64,000 nt of DNA, from contig VANK01000003.1 of NCBI GenBank assembly GCA_008682415.1, positions 496,001-560,000 of the forward strand, written 5' to 3'. The notes below the pieces were generated by a model. That model did no database searches. It was not told the DNA's origin and saw nothing but the letters and a program-made list of their open reading frames with translations. The translations under genes and the position numbers were made by a program. Positions 1-8,088 of this stretch are shown here, in pieces. Position 1 is the stretch's first letter, and each line of letters opens with the position of its first letter. Source of the DNA: Acidobacteria bacterium AB60 (GTDB taxonomy: Bacteria; Acidobacteriota; Terriglobia; Terriglobales; Acidobacteriaceae).

Positions 1-564
1 ACGATCGAGCAGGGCACGGAGCATGTCCTGCATCTCGGCCCGGGTCAGCGGATCGAGAGCTCCGAACGGCTCGTCCATCAGCAGAACTCCCGGCTGCGCA
101 GCCATTGCGCGCGCCAGGCCTACGCGCTGGCGCTGGCCGCCGGAGAGCTGGTGCGGCATGCGCGTCGCGAAGCTCTCCGGATCGAGCCCGACCGCCCCGA
201 GCAGCTCGCGGCTGCGCCTCTGCCGTTCCTCCTTCGCGCGCCCCTCCGCTTCGAGAACCACACCCACATTGCGCTCGATGGAGAAGTGCGGGAAGAGGCC
301 GGTCTCCTGGATGACATACCCGATCCCGCGCCGCAGCGTGATCAGGTCCGCGGTGCGCACATTCTGCCCCGCCACCAGCACCTCGCCCGCCGTGGGCTCA
401 ATCATGCGATTGACGGTGCGCAGAAGCGTGGTCTTCCCCGAGCCGCTGCGGCCCAGAACGGCGGTCGTAGAGGACTCCTCAACCGCGAGGGAGATTCCAT
501 CCAGCAGCAGCCTTCCCTCCGCGGTACGGAACGAGACATCGCGGAATTGGATCCCAGAGGGCAT
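1..564 (-). CDS. ABC transporter ATP-binding protein, osmoprotectant (OpuCA/ProV-like) type, 3' end cut by window edge
   Basis: The 188 visible residues form an ABC ATPase nucleotide-binding domain that would energise uptake across the inner membrane. Walker A is GRSGSGKTT (about 38-46), the Q-loop glutamine lies in YVIQETGLFPH (about 83-93), the signature is LSGGQRQRV (about 140-148) and Walker B with switch region is VLLMDEPFGALD (about 160-171). The Q-loop sequence ending in GLFPH is typical of quaternary-amine/osmoprotectant importers, which is why that substrate class is proposed; it is an inference. The start is the ATG at 564. The frame is open to base 1, so the C-terminus, including any CBS domains, lies outside the window. 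No permease or binding protein is visible on this side. Confidence 0.88.
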   Translation of the reverse strand, partial: MPSGIQFRDVSFRTAEGRLLLDGISLAVEESSTTAVLGRSGSGKTTLLRTVNRMIEPTAGEVLVAGQNVRTADLITLRRGIGYVIQETGLFPHFSIERNVGVVLEAEGRAKEERQRRSRELLGAVGLDPESFATRMPHQLSGGQRQRVGLARAMAAQPGVLLMDEPFGALDPLTRAEMQDMLRALLDR

Positions 565-636
565 GCGCTTCTGGTCAGTGTACTTGGCTCGGGATCATCA
601 GGGGCATCGGCTCGAAGGAGTAGCAGGCAGGGTAAA

Positions 637-1956
637 TCAGCGTGTATACGGGTAATCCTGCACCCAGTGAAAGCCTCGCGTCAGGAGCTCCAGCTTCTTC
701 TCATCGAATCGGTGCAGCTCCAGGCTGGCCTTGTGATTGGCAATCGTGCCATTCAGACCCAGTTGATCCGGCGCGCGGTGCGTGAACGCGAATGAGGCCT
801 TCCAGTTCTTGTCGCTCTTATCCGTCAGCGCAAGCGTACCTTTGCCCGGATCAACCGCCGCTCCGTACTCCTTTCTGGAGGTGTCCATCAACTGGACGGA
901 CATGGACTGTGGGTTCTCGAAGATCAACCGCCGCCACGCCCGACCGTCGGTTACCGTCAGGGGTTGTGGCTTGTCGTCCAGGGAGTAGGACGCGATGTCC
1001 CAGATGCCGTAGAGAGCCGATTTCGGGGCTCCGGGGCCGTACTTGTGCCAGTCTTCGTAGATGTCGTTCAGGTTGTCCCCAATCATCCACAACCACAAAA
1101 AGACGATGACGCCCGACGCGATGCGCCGCGCGCGAAGGCTTGCGAACAAGGGCTCGCGTCGCGGTGCCTCAGTGGGTCGGCCGAGAATGAAGAAATCAAC
1201 CAGACGACGATAGTCCGGTGAAAGCAGGAGCAGCGCAATCAGGACCAGGTGGAGCGAAAGCAGCTTCACCGGCACGTCGTAGGTCATGTTCAGCGCGAAC
1301 ACCATCGACATGTCCGCCAGTGAGACCAAAGCTCCCAGGGTAACGGTTCGTGGAAACATGAGCAGAATTGCGCCCAGCAGTTCAGCGCATCCAGCGAAGG
1401 TCTCGTAGGCGGGCGAGGCGCCAATCGAACCCCACAGAACGGCCATTGGAGAGAAGTTGCCAAAAGGCTCAACGAGCCAGACCAGGGGAGGGAAGCGCAT
1501 CTGCAGCGGAAATGCCTTGATCAGGCCGTAGAGCAACATCTGACTGGCGAGAGAGAAGCGCAGAAACAGCCAGAACCATCGTTGCGCTCGATCGTAGCTG
1601 CGGGGTTTGCGATCGACGAGAGACCAGAACCCGGTGGCCACAACCGACACGATCAAAATGCAGAAGACCAGAACCCAGTCGTAGTGTTTGTCTCCGCTGC
1701 CGCTTCCCGAATAGACAAGCGGAGCTTGCATCCCGAAGACATGGGTGCCGACCCAGAAGACAGCGCGGCGTATCGGCCACACGGTGCCGAGATCCGGAAT
1801 ATCCACCTTGGGAATCGGAAAAATCGCATTGATGATCTGGCCGAGCAGGCAGAACAGACCGAAGTAGATCAGGCAGAACCGGAAGCCGATGCGGGAGAGA
1901 AGGGGCCAGGGTTGATTCGTCGCTCGGGACGTCACAATCTCTGCTGCGGTCGCCAT
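637..1956 (-). CDS. DoxX-like integral membrane protein
   Basis: A 439-residue protein with about seven or eight hydrophobic segments in its first 310 residues, then a soluble C-terminal region of about 130 residues rich in charged residues and strand-like sequence. The membrane part resembles DoxX/HTTM-like proteins of unknown function annotated in acidobacteria; no catalytic motif was recognised. The ATG at 1956 is preceded by AGGAGA on the coding strand, so this start is well supported. It is transcribed away from accA, with a shared upstream region of about 200 bp, and lies 72 bp upstream (in the + direction) of the ABC ATPase gene on the same strand. The function remains unknown. Confidence 0.75.
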   Translation of the reverse strand: MATAAEIVTSRATNQPWPLLSRIGFRFCLIYFGLFCLLGQIINAIFPIPKVDIPDLGTVWPIRRAVFWVGTHVFGMQAPLVYSGSGSGDKHYDWVLVFCILIVSVVATGFWSLVDRKPRSYDRAQRWFWLFLRFSLASQMLLYGLIKAFPLQMRFPPLVWLVEPFGNFSPMAVLWGSIGASPAYETFAGCAELLGAILLMFPRTVTLGALVSLADMSMVFALNMTYDVPVKLLSLHLVLIALLLLSPDYRRLVDFFILGRPTEAPRREPLFASLRARRIASGVIVFLWLWMIGDNLNDIYEDWHKYGPGAPKSALYGIWDIASYSLDDKPQPLTVTDGRAWRRLIFENPQSMSVQLMDTSRKEYGAAVDPGKGTLALTDKSDKNWKASFAFTHRAPDQLGLNGTIANHKASLELHRFDEKKLELLTRGFHWVQDYPYTR

Positions 1957-2155
1957 GGCGTCTCCTGGTTTTTTCAGGATGGGAGAGCGGAATGGGGAAT
2001 TTTACCGCGGATTGAGCGCGACGGGCGCCCTGGGAGCCCACCCGACGGCTTTCGCGCTAGGCTCCTCAATCGGTTCCATTTGTCGCAAGGGGGCCGGGAC
2101 CTTAGAATCGGGGGAGAGCTTGGCGGCCCTGGCGTCGCCGTGCTCACAGGTGTCA

Positions 2156-3001
2156 ATGAGCGAACAGCAATCAGGGAATCCAACACCGGCTCCAGCGGTA
2201 TCGCCGGCCTGGGTCAGAATTGAGCGGGCTCGACATCCCCAACGGCCTTACCCCATGGACTTTATCGAGCGGATCTTTACCGATTTCAGCGAGATTCACG
2301 GGGATCGCGCCTTTGGCGACGACGAGGCCGTGGCCTGCGGCATGGCTCGCCTCGGAGATCAGGAAGTCCTGGTCATCGGGAACCGCAAGGGCGGCACCAC
2401 CAAGGAACGGGTGCGGCGCAACTTCGGCATGCCCAACCCCGAGGGCTACCGCAAGGCTCTGCGTTGCATGCGCATCGCCGAGAAGTTCGGGCGGCCCATC
2501 ATCAGCTTCATCGACCTGCCCGGCGCCTATCCCGGCCTGGGCGCCGAAGAGCGCGGTCAGGCCGAGGCAATCGCCCGCAACATCCTCGAGATGTCGCGGC
2601 TGCGGGTTCCCACCATCTCCGTCATCACCGGAGAAGGCGGCTCTGGCGGCGCGTTGGCCCTCGCGGTCAGCGACCGTGTACTGATCCTTGAAAACGCCCT
2701 CTACTTCGTCATCACGCCGGAATCCTGCGCTGCCATCATGTGGCGCGACGCCAACCAGAAGCAGCTCGCAGCCGAGGCCATGCGCATCGCCGCGCCCGAG
2801 GTGGCCAGGCTGGGGTGCGTCGATGAGATCATCCGCGAGCCCCAGGAGGGCGCGCATCTCGATCCCCCTGGCGCCGCCGAAACGCTGGCTGAAAGTCTTA
2901 AGCGGCATTTGACCGAATTGCAGGCCATGCCGCTGGACGAGATGATCGCGGCGCGCCAGGCGAAGTTCCGCAACATCGCCCAGTTCTATACGGAAGGTTA
3001 G
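2156..3001 (+). CDS. accA: Acetyl-CoA carboxylase carboxyltransferase subunit alpha, short N-terminus
   Basis: AccA pairs with AccD to transfer the carboxyl group from carboxybiotin to acetyl-CoA, the first committed step of fatty acid synthesis. Family landmarks are clear: RHPQRPY, HGDRAFGDD, NFGMPNPEGYRKALR, DLPGAYPGLGAEERGQ and GEGGSGGALA. From the ATG at 2156 the protein has 281 residues, against about 317 in most AccA proteins; the shortfall is the N-terminal helical segment before the RHPQRPY block. The frame is open back to 1955, but the extra 67 residues look like translated intergenic DNA and do not resemble the missing helices. The ribosome-binding site at 2156 is weak, so the start is uncertain. 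accD is not in the window. Confidence 0.93.
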   Translation: MSEQQSGNPTPAPAVSPAWVRIERARHPQRPYPMDFIERIFTDFSEIHGDRAFGDDEAVACGMARLGDQEVLVIGNRKGGTTKERVRRNFGMPNPEGYRKALRCMRIAEKFGRPIISFIDLPGAYPGLGAEERGQAEAIARNILEMSRLRVPTISVITGEGGSGGALALAVSDRVLILENALYFVITPESCAAIMWRDANQKQLAAEAMRIAAPEVARLGCVDEIIREPQEGAHLDPPGAAETLAESLKRHLTELQAMPLDEMIAARQAKFRNIAQFYTEG

Positions 3002-3085
3002 GCGTTTGGCCGAGCGCGTCGTCACCCTCGTCCCGGCAATTGATCTCCGGGAATTCCGTTTCCCGTCCTCCCTCGCGGGGGCGCG

Positions 3086-4213
3086 ATGAGCGCCGCGCCG
3101 GGGACCGCGTCGCCGCCGCGTCTCCACGACAGTCGGCTGCGCGCCTACGGACAATTTCTCGCCGCGCTCTTCTACTACTTCCTCGCCCGGGCGATCGCCC
3201 GCCGCGGAGCTATGGGCCTCGCCGCCGAGCAATGGCGTCCCCTGGTCGAACAGGCCCTGCTGGTGTTCCTGCTCCTGCTCGGTTTCGCGGGCGTGGGGTT
3301 CGCCCTCAACCGGCAGGAGCATCCAGTCTCCGCTCAGGGCCTGCCCCGCCGCGCAGGCTGGCCGCGCGAGCTGTTCATGGGCCTGGCCATCGGCTGGGCC
3401 GCTGCCCTGCTTTGCTTCCTGGTGCTCGCCATCGGCGGCGGGGTGGCCATCCGCCTCCAGCTGGGCGCCGCTGCCTGGGGCTGGCTCCTCGTCAACCTGG
3501 CCTTCTATGCGCTGTTGACCTTGGGGGAGGAAGTCGCCTTCCGCGGCTATGCCTTTCAGCGCTTTGCGCGTGCCGTCGGCGCGGCCGGCGCAGCCCTGGG
3601 CTTCTCGCTGCTCTACGCGTTTCTGCAGGCCATGCAGACCGGCACCACCCGCGCCAGCATCGCCGTCTCCTTTGTTCTGAATCTGCTGTTGTCAACCGCG
3701 TATCTGCGGACCCGCGCCCTCTGGGTGAGCTGGGGCGTCAACTTCGGATGGAAGGCGACCCGCGCCCTCCTCTTCGGATTGGCCGTCAGCGGAGACAACA
3801 GCCATTCACCTGTGGTTCAAGGCGACCCCATGGGACCCTTCTGGCTCACCGGCGGCGGCTTCGGCCTGGAGGGAAGCTGGCTGGCCTTCCTCGTTCTCCT
3901 CCTGGCCCTTGCCGTCGTCTACACCGCCACCCGTGACCTGGACTTTCAATACAACGCTCCGGAACTCATTCCGGGCGGCATCCCCGTGGACCTTGACGCC
4001 GCCATACGTCGTCAGCATGAATCCGCTATGGGAACCCAGGAGCCAGCCGCACCCTCTCTCGTGCAAATTGCGCCGTTACCGGCGCCCCTATCTGAAGTCA
4101 AACACTTGGGAGCCCAGGATCTGCCCGTGGAGCCTTCGTCGGAAACAGGCCAATCTCCGGAAAAACCCGCAATGACCCGGCCGGAATCAGGCAACGAAAG
4201 CATCCCCGAATGA
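3086..4213 (+). CDS. CPBP/Abi-family intramembrane protease-like protein, two metal-site histidines apparently replaced
   Basis: A 375-residue polytopic membrane protein. Hydrophobic segments at about 22-40, 55-75, 97-122, 130-148 and 165-205 are followed by a hydrophobic segment near 262-280 and a polar Pro/Glu-rich tail of about 90 residues. The first CPBP motif is present as GEEVAFRGY (E148, E149, R153). The second motif normally ends in histidine, but the equivalent stretch YAFLQAM has Q181. The third motif, usually G-x-H-F-x-W-N, reads GVNFGWK with N219. The fold assignment is firm, but prenyl-protease-like catalysis is doubtful. It follows accA by 84 bp. The start at 3086 is an ATG within GGGGCGCGATGAGC and is plausible rather than certain. 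Confidence 0.8.
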   Translation: MSAAPGTASPPRLHDSRLRAYGQFLAALFYYFLARAIARRGAMGLAAEQWRPLVEQALLVFLLLLGFAGVGFALNRQEHPVSAQGLPRRAGWPRELFMGLAIGWAAALLCFLVLAIGGGVAIRLQLGAAAWGWLLVNLAFYALLTLGEEVAFRGYAFQRFARAVGAAGAALGFSLLYAFLQAMQTGTTRASIAVSFVLNLLLSTAYLRTRALWVSWGVNFGWKATRALLFGLAVSGDNSHSPVVQGDPMGPFWLTGGGFGLEGSWLAFLVLLLALAVVYTATRDLDFQYNAPELIPGGIPVDLDAAIRRQHESAMGTQEPAAPSLVQIAPLPAPLSEVKHLGAQDLPVEPSSETGQSPEKPAMTRPESGNESIPE

Positions 4214-4344
4214 CTCCCAATACGTACCCCCGATGGGCCTGCTCGGCGACTCGACCGACCGGGTGAAACCGAATTTGACGTCGCCCCTTGCGCAGGCCTA
4301 TCGTGTGCGCGATGCTGATGGGAACCAGGGGAGGGATCGGCCCC

Positions 4345-5619
4345 ATGAAACAGGGACATTTGGGTGGTTCGGGTAGCGGTGCTGGGAGCCGGGTCCTCTA
4401 TGCGGCTTGCGCGTTTCTGCTGGCGACAAGCGCTGCCGCGCAGATTACGGTCGACAAAGAGGGAAACATCAAGGGCAGCGGGATCTCCGCGCCGGTCGAC
4501 CGGCGCTACGCCCAGATCGAACCCACCCACGTGAATCTCACGCGAAGCGTCCTCGACGCCAAGACGCGCCTGGAACTGGAGCGCCTCCTCCAGTCCGAGC
4601 AGGGATTCGCCATGCGGCCATTCCCCAAGGGCCATAAGGGCCTCACGCTCGAGGCCAACGGCAAGCTGGAGCCCGCCGGCGAACCCTACCTGAACATGGT
4701 CACCAGCCAGGGTATGAGCGCCAAGCCCGGCGATCGGGTCGTGCTCACTGACATCAAGTTCGACAAGAACAAGATCATCTTCATGCTCAACGGTGGTCCC
4801 GACGCCAAACACCGCTTCCTGCGTCACATCCAGCTCGGCACCGGCGCGCAGATGAATCCCGTCGTCCAGGATGACGGCCAGGAGCCGCAGGGCGCACGCC
4901 TTATCCTGGCCTTCAAGGATCAGATCCCCCAGCTGACGGCCTCGGACGTCAAGGCTCTCCTCGCTCCCCTGATCTCCTTCGACGTTAAGACCCCCATCCA
5001 GGCATTTACTGACACCCTGCCGCCCAAGCTCAAGGACGCCATACTGAACCACCAGGTCATGGTGGGCATGAGCACCGAAATGGTCCTCTTCGCTCTCGGG
5101 CCTCCACAGTCCAAGCAGCGCGAGATGGAAGGCCAGATGCCCTTCGAGGAGTGGATCTACGGCGCCCCGCCCAAGCCCGTGCAGTTTGTGCGCATTAACG
5201 GCAATCGCGTCATTCGCCTGGAGATCGCCAAGGTCGGCGTTGCCCCCGAGATCTTCACTAAAGATGAGGTGGAGGGGCTGATGCGCACCGACGGTTCGCC
5301 CCTAGCTCCGCCCCCCGAGCGCACCCGGACCGTCGCTCTCGGCGACAAAGCGCCCTACAATCCCGACACCCAAGCCGCCCCGGCTCCCCCCAGCTTGCGC
5401 AAGAATGGCGAGACGCTCCCGCAAGACGACCCCACGAACCGGCAGGCTCCTGGGGCCATGAAGCCCGTTCAATTTCCGACCCAGAAACCCGACGACCACC
5501 CCGATGCCTCGAAGCTGCCGCGCACCCCTGCCCCGGCGGATACTCAGGCTCCCGAGCCGGACGACGACGCCGACTCCGGCAAACCGGCCGCCAACGCGCC
5601 GTCCGCCAAGCCAAACTGA
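4345..5619 (+). CDS. Secreted protein with a BamE/SmpA-like motif, function unknown
   Basis: The chosen ATG at 4345 has GGGGAGGG about 10 bases upstream and gives a 424-residue protein with a signal peptide ending near SAAAQ. Residues of the mature part alternate strand and helix, and a segment reading VGMSTEMVLFALGPPQ followed by EEWIYG and VRFV-like strands resembles the BamE/SmpA (OmlA) fold, in which a G-M-T-x-x-V-x-x-x-L-G-x-P motif is typical. The last 90 or so residues are Pro/Asp/Ala-rich and probably disordered. An in-frame upstream ATG at 4288 exists but would place a non-hydrophobic extension before the signal peptide. No specific function can be named. Confidence 0.72.
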   Translation: MKQGHLGGSGSGAGSRVLYAACAFLLATSAAAQITVDKEGNIKGSGISAPVDRRYAQIEPTHVNLTRSVLDAKTRLELERLLQSEQGFAMRPFPKGHKGLTLEANGKLEPAGEPYLNMVTSQGMSAKPGDRVVLTDIKFDKNKIIFMLNGGPDAKHRFLRHIQLGTGAQMNPVVQDDGQEPQGARLILAFKDQIPQLTASDVKALLAPLISFDVKTPIQAFTDTLPPKLKDAILNHQVMVGMSTEMVLFALGPPQSKQREMEGQMPFEEWIYGAPPKPVQFVRINGNRVIRLEIAKVGVAPEIFTKDEVEGLMRTDGSPLAPPPERTRTVALGDKAPYNPDTQAAPAPPSLRKNGETLPQDDPTNRQAPGAMKPVQFPTQKPDDHPDASKLPRTPAPADTQAPEPDDDADSGKPAANAPSAKPN

Positions 5620-5673
5620 TCTCTTCGCATCCGGTGGTCTCCAGGCAAAAGCTCCGGTTGAGGTAAACTGAAC

Positions 5674-5690
5674 GGAGCGAGTCCCGCTCC
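5674..5690. other. Small inverted repeat GGAGCG/CGCTCC upstream of the zinc-ribbon gene
   Basis: A 6-bp stem with a 5-base loop lies in the 178-bp gap between the BamE-like gene and the zinc-ribbon gene. It could be a weak hairpin in the leader or the end of the preceding transcript; there is no T tract. Confidence 0.3.
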
Positions 5691-5797
5691 CGCTTCGTTC
5701 CCAAAACGACACCGCTGAGCATCCAGACCGCGCCGTTGAAGCCGCGGCCATCCGGCCGCGTGAGCAGAGACAATCCCAAGAGGAGAAACACCAGCCC

Positions 5798-5977
5798 ATG
5801 GCAAAGATTGCAAAAACAGGCGACCGCAAGAAAGTAATGGACACGACGAAGTCAACCGACTGTCCCAAGTGCAGCAAGCCCACGCGCATCGTCAAGCGCG
5901 TCAAGGACCGCGAACGCGGCGTCCCCGGCGGCGTCTACATCTCATGCTCCGCGTGCGACTTCTACGAAAAGCTTTAA
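5798..5977 (+). CDS. Small zinc-ribbon protein, 59 residues
   Basis: A short gene starting at the ATG at 5798, with AGGAGAAA about 9 bases upstream, and ending at TAA 5975-5977. The product is very basic in its first 40 residues. It has two cysteine pairs, CPKC (about residues 22-25) and CSAC (about 50-53), separated by about 24 residues, which is the layout of a single zinc ribbon. Such mini-proteins resemble isolated topoisomerase I or ribosomal-type zinc ribbons and may bind nucleic acid, but that is inference. The strong ribosome-binding site, coding-like composition and immediately following terminator support a real, separately terminated gene. Confidence 0.85.
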   Translation: MAKIAKTGDRKKVMDTTKSTDCPKCSKPTRIVKRVKDRERGVPGGVYISCSACDFYEKL

Positions 5978-6002
5978 GCAATACTTCAGTTTTGAAGTGA
6001 GC

Positions 6003-6030
6003 AAAGCCCGGCAATGTCGCCGGGCTTTTT
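6003..6030 (+). terminator. Intrinsic terminator after the zinc-ribbon gene
   Basis: AAAGCCCGGC (6003-6012) pairs with GCCGGGCTTT (6019-6028) around the loop AATGTC, followed by a run of T. It lies 25 bp after the zinc-ribbon stop codon and is the clearest intrinsic terminator in the window. Confidence 0.9.
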
Positions 6031-6122
6031 GCTTGCGTCCGCGAGCAGAGCTCGCCTCGAATCTGCCCTAACTCCCGAGCCCTCAATCCGGTCCAATGAA
6101 GTACGTCATTGGAAGGGGCTCC

Positions 6123-7217
6123 ATGAGGCGATCCTTCGTAGCTCTGGCTGTAGTGCTTTTACTTGCATCCTCAGCCGGCGCCCAATCACCCTCGCCCTCC
6201 GACCCGGTGCTGGTGCGGCGCCCGCCCCCCAGAGCCTCCAATCCACTCCAGCGCGATGGGGATATCCACCTCGACGTGACGGTCCACGACGCGCAGGACA
6301 AGCCGGTTCCGGGGCTGGAGCCCTGGGATTTTCACCTCACCGACAACGGAAAGCCTGCGAAGATCCTCTCCTTTCGTGGCTTCGACGGCGTGGTCGCCCG
6401 GCCGAATCCGCCGGTCGAGGTCATCCTCGTCATCGATGAAGTCAATCTGCCCTTCCAGCAGGTAGCCTTTGTTCGATCCGAACTCACCCAGTTCCTGCGC
6501 CAGAACGGCGGAAGGCTCCCGCAGCCCGTGACGCTCATGCAACTCACGGACAAAGGGGTTCGCGTGCGTCCCCGGCCAACCACGGACGGCAATGCCCTCG
6601 TGAATGTCCTCGACCAGATCAGTGGGCGAATCAGCTACATCAACCCGGCCATGGGCGGTGACGGCGCCTTGGAGCGCCTGCAGATCTCCGTCCGAGGAAT
6701 GGCTGATATCGCGGAGAACGAGGCAGCCCGCCCCGGCCGCAAGCTGCTGGTCTGGATCGGCCCCGGCTGGCCCGTGCTGGAGAGCGCCCGCTTCCTGCGT
6801 CCCGACGACAAGAACCGCCGGCGCTACTTCGACGCCATCGTCGAACTCACCAACAAGCTCCGCGAAGCACGCATCACGGTCAACAGCGTCTCGGGTCTCT
6901 CCGGCGATCCCCGCAACGGCATGGCCTACCAGCGGTTTCTGGATGGCGTCCCCACCCCCGCCGAGGCCAGCGGCGGATACCTTGCCCTCAAGGTCCTGGT
7001 CACCCGGACGGGCGGCCGCATTCTCGGACCGGGCAACGACCTCGCCGAGCAGATCAACGCCTGCATCGCCGATGCCAACGCCTTCTACTCCATCTCCTTC
7101 AACCCGCCCGCGGAGGAACCCCTCGACACCTATCACGAACTGGCACTGCAACTCGACAAGGCCGGGCTGACCGCAAAGACCACCGCGGGATACTACTTCG
7201 ACTCCCCGCAGAAATAG
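6123..7217 (+). CDS. Secreted VWFA-related domain protein (acidobacterial type)
   Basis: The ATG at 6123 follows GGAAGGGG and starts a signal peptide ending near SSAGAQ, giving 364 residues. The mature protein opens with the strand-rich 'DVTVHDAQDKPVPGL' region typical of acidobacterial VWFA-related proteins, then a VWA core from about residue 98. The metal site (MIDAS) that normally reads D-x-S-x-S is ID-E-V-N-L here (D105, V107, L109), so metal-dependent ligand binding is questionable. An upstream in-frame ATG at 6096 lacks a good ribosome-binding site. The gene converges on pyrF with only 6 bp between stops. The binding partner is unknown. Confidence 0.8.
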   Translation: MRRSFVALAVVLLLASSAGAQSPSPSDPVLVRRPPPRASNPLQRDGDIHLDVTVHDAQDKPVPGLEPWDFHLTDNGKPAKILSFRGFDGVVARPNPPVEVILVIDEVNLPFQQVAFVRSELTQFLRQNGGRLPQPVTLMQLTDKGVRVRPRPTTDGNALVNVLDQISGRISYINPAMGGDGALERLQISVRGMADIAENEAARPGRKLLVWIGPGWPVLESARFLRPDDKNRRRYFDAIVELTNKLREARITVNSVSGLSGDPRNGMAYQRFLDGVPTPAEASGGYLALKVLVTRTGGRILGPGNDLAEQINACIADANAFYSISFNPPAEEPLDTYHELALQLDKAGLTAKTTAGYYFDSPQK

Positions 7218-7223
7218 GCGGAG

Positions 7224-7976
7224 TTAAAGAACCCCGGCCATCTCCTCCAGAATCGCCTCAGCCGCCTTCGCCGGGTCCGGAGCCTGGGTGATCGGACGCC
7301 CGACAACCAGGTAGCTGGCTCCTTGCTGCAATGCCTCCGCGGGCGTAGCAATTCGTTTCTGATCGCCGACCTCGCCACCCGCCGGCCGAATGCCTGGAAT
7401 CACCAACGTGCCCTCGGGACCGGTAAGCGCCCGTACCGCGGCAACCTCCTGCGGGGAACATACAAATCCGCGCAGCCCAGCCGCCAGTCCCATCCGCGCC
7501 AGAAACGCTACCTGTTCGGCAGGGGGGCGGTTCACCCCGATCGCTCCAAGCTGTCCCGCGTCCATGCTCGTGAGCACCGTCACCGCAAGCAGTTGCGGCG
7601 GGCGCGCCGCCCCCGCCAGCGCCTCCCGCGCGGCCGTAAGCATGGCCGGTCCGCCGGCGGCGTGCAAAGTCAGCATCTCCACCCCCAGCGACGCGGCCGA
7701 GCGCACCGCTCCAGCCACCGTATTGGGAATATCGTGCAGCTTGAGATCCAGAAAAATGCGGTGCCCGCGCCGCAAGATCGGCTCCAGAACCCCTGGTCCT
7801 CCCGCAACAAACAGCTCCAGGCCCACCTTGAACCAGGAGCACGTGTCATCGAGCCGGTCGAGGAGCACGGAAGCCGCGGACACATCGGGAACATCGAGCG
7901 CGACGATGAGGCGCTGGCGCGCGGCTTCCCGGGGGTCGGTGGCGGCAGAGTGACGCTGCGTCGCAGGGATTGGCAT
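7224..7976 (-). CDS. pyrF: Orotidine 5'-phosphate decarboxylase
   Basis: Catalyses decarboxylation of OMP to UMP, the last step of pyrimidine synthesis, in the cytoplasm. The active-site motif LDLKLHDIPNT is present with D77, K79 and D82; the N-terminal strand LIVALDVP and the C-terminal phosphate-binding PGIRP and YLVVGRPIT segments complete the TIM barrel. The ATG at 7976 gives 250 residues, close to the usual length of group I enzymes of about 235-245. The frame is open much further upstream to 8189, but that extension overlaps the divergent TPR gene and has no family similarity, so it was not used. Confidence 0.95.
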   Translation of the reverse strand: MPIPATQRHSAATDPREAARQRLIVALDVPDVSAASVLLDRLDDTCSWFKVGLELFVAGGPGVLEPILRRGHRIFLDLKLHDIPNTVAGAVRSAASLGVEMLTLHAAGGPAMLTAAREALAGAARPPQLLAVTVLTSMDAGQLGAIGVNRPPAEQVAFLARMGLAAGLRGFVCSPQEVAAVRALTGPEGTLVIPGIRPAGGEVGDQKRIATPAEALQQGASYLVVGRPITQAPDPAKAAEAILEEMAGVL

Positions 7977-8088
7977 ACTTGAATCGTAAGGCAAATCATC
8001 CTCCGCCTGCCGGATCCGGCGCGGTTTTGAGAATTGACGCATACATGGTGCAAAGCACACCCACTCCACGCGTCCCGCGGAGACGCTC

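Noticed and set aside
1955..2155. Upstream extension of accA
   Set aside because: 67 residues without similarity to AccA N-termini; overlaps the start of the divergent membrane-protein gene.
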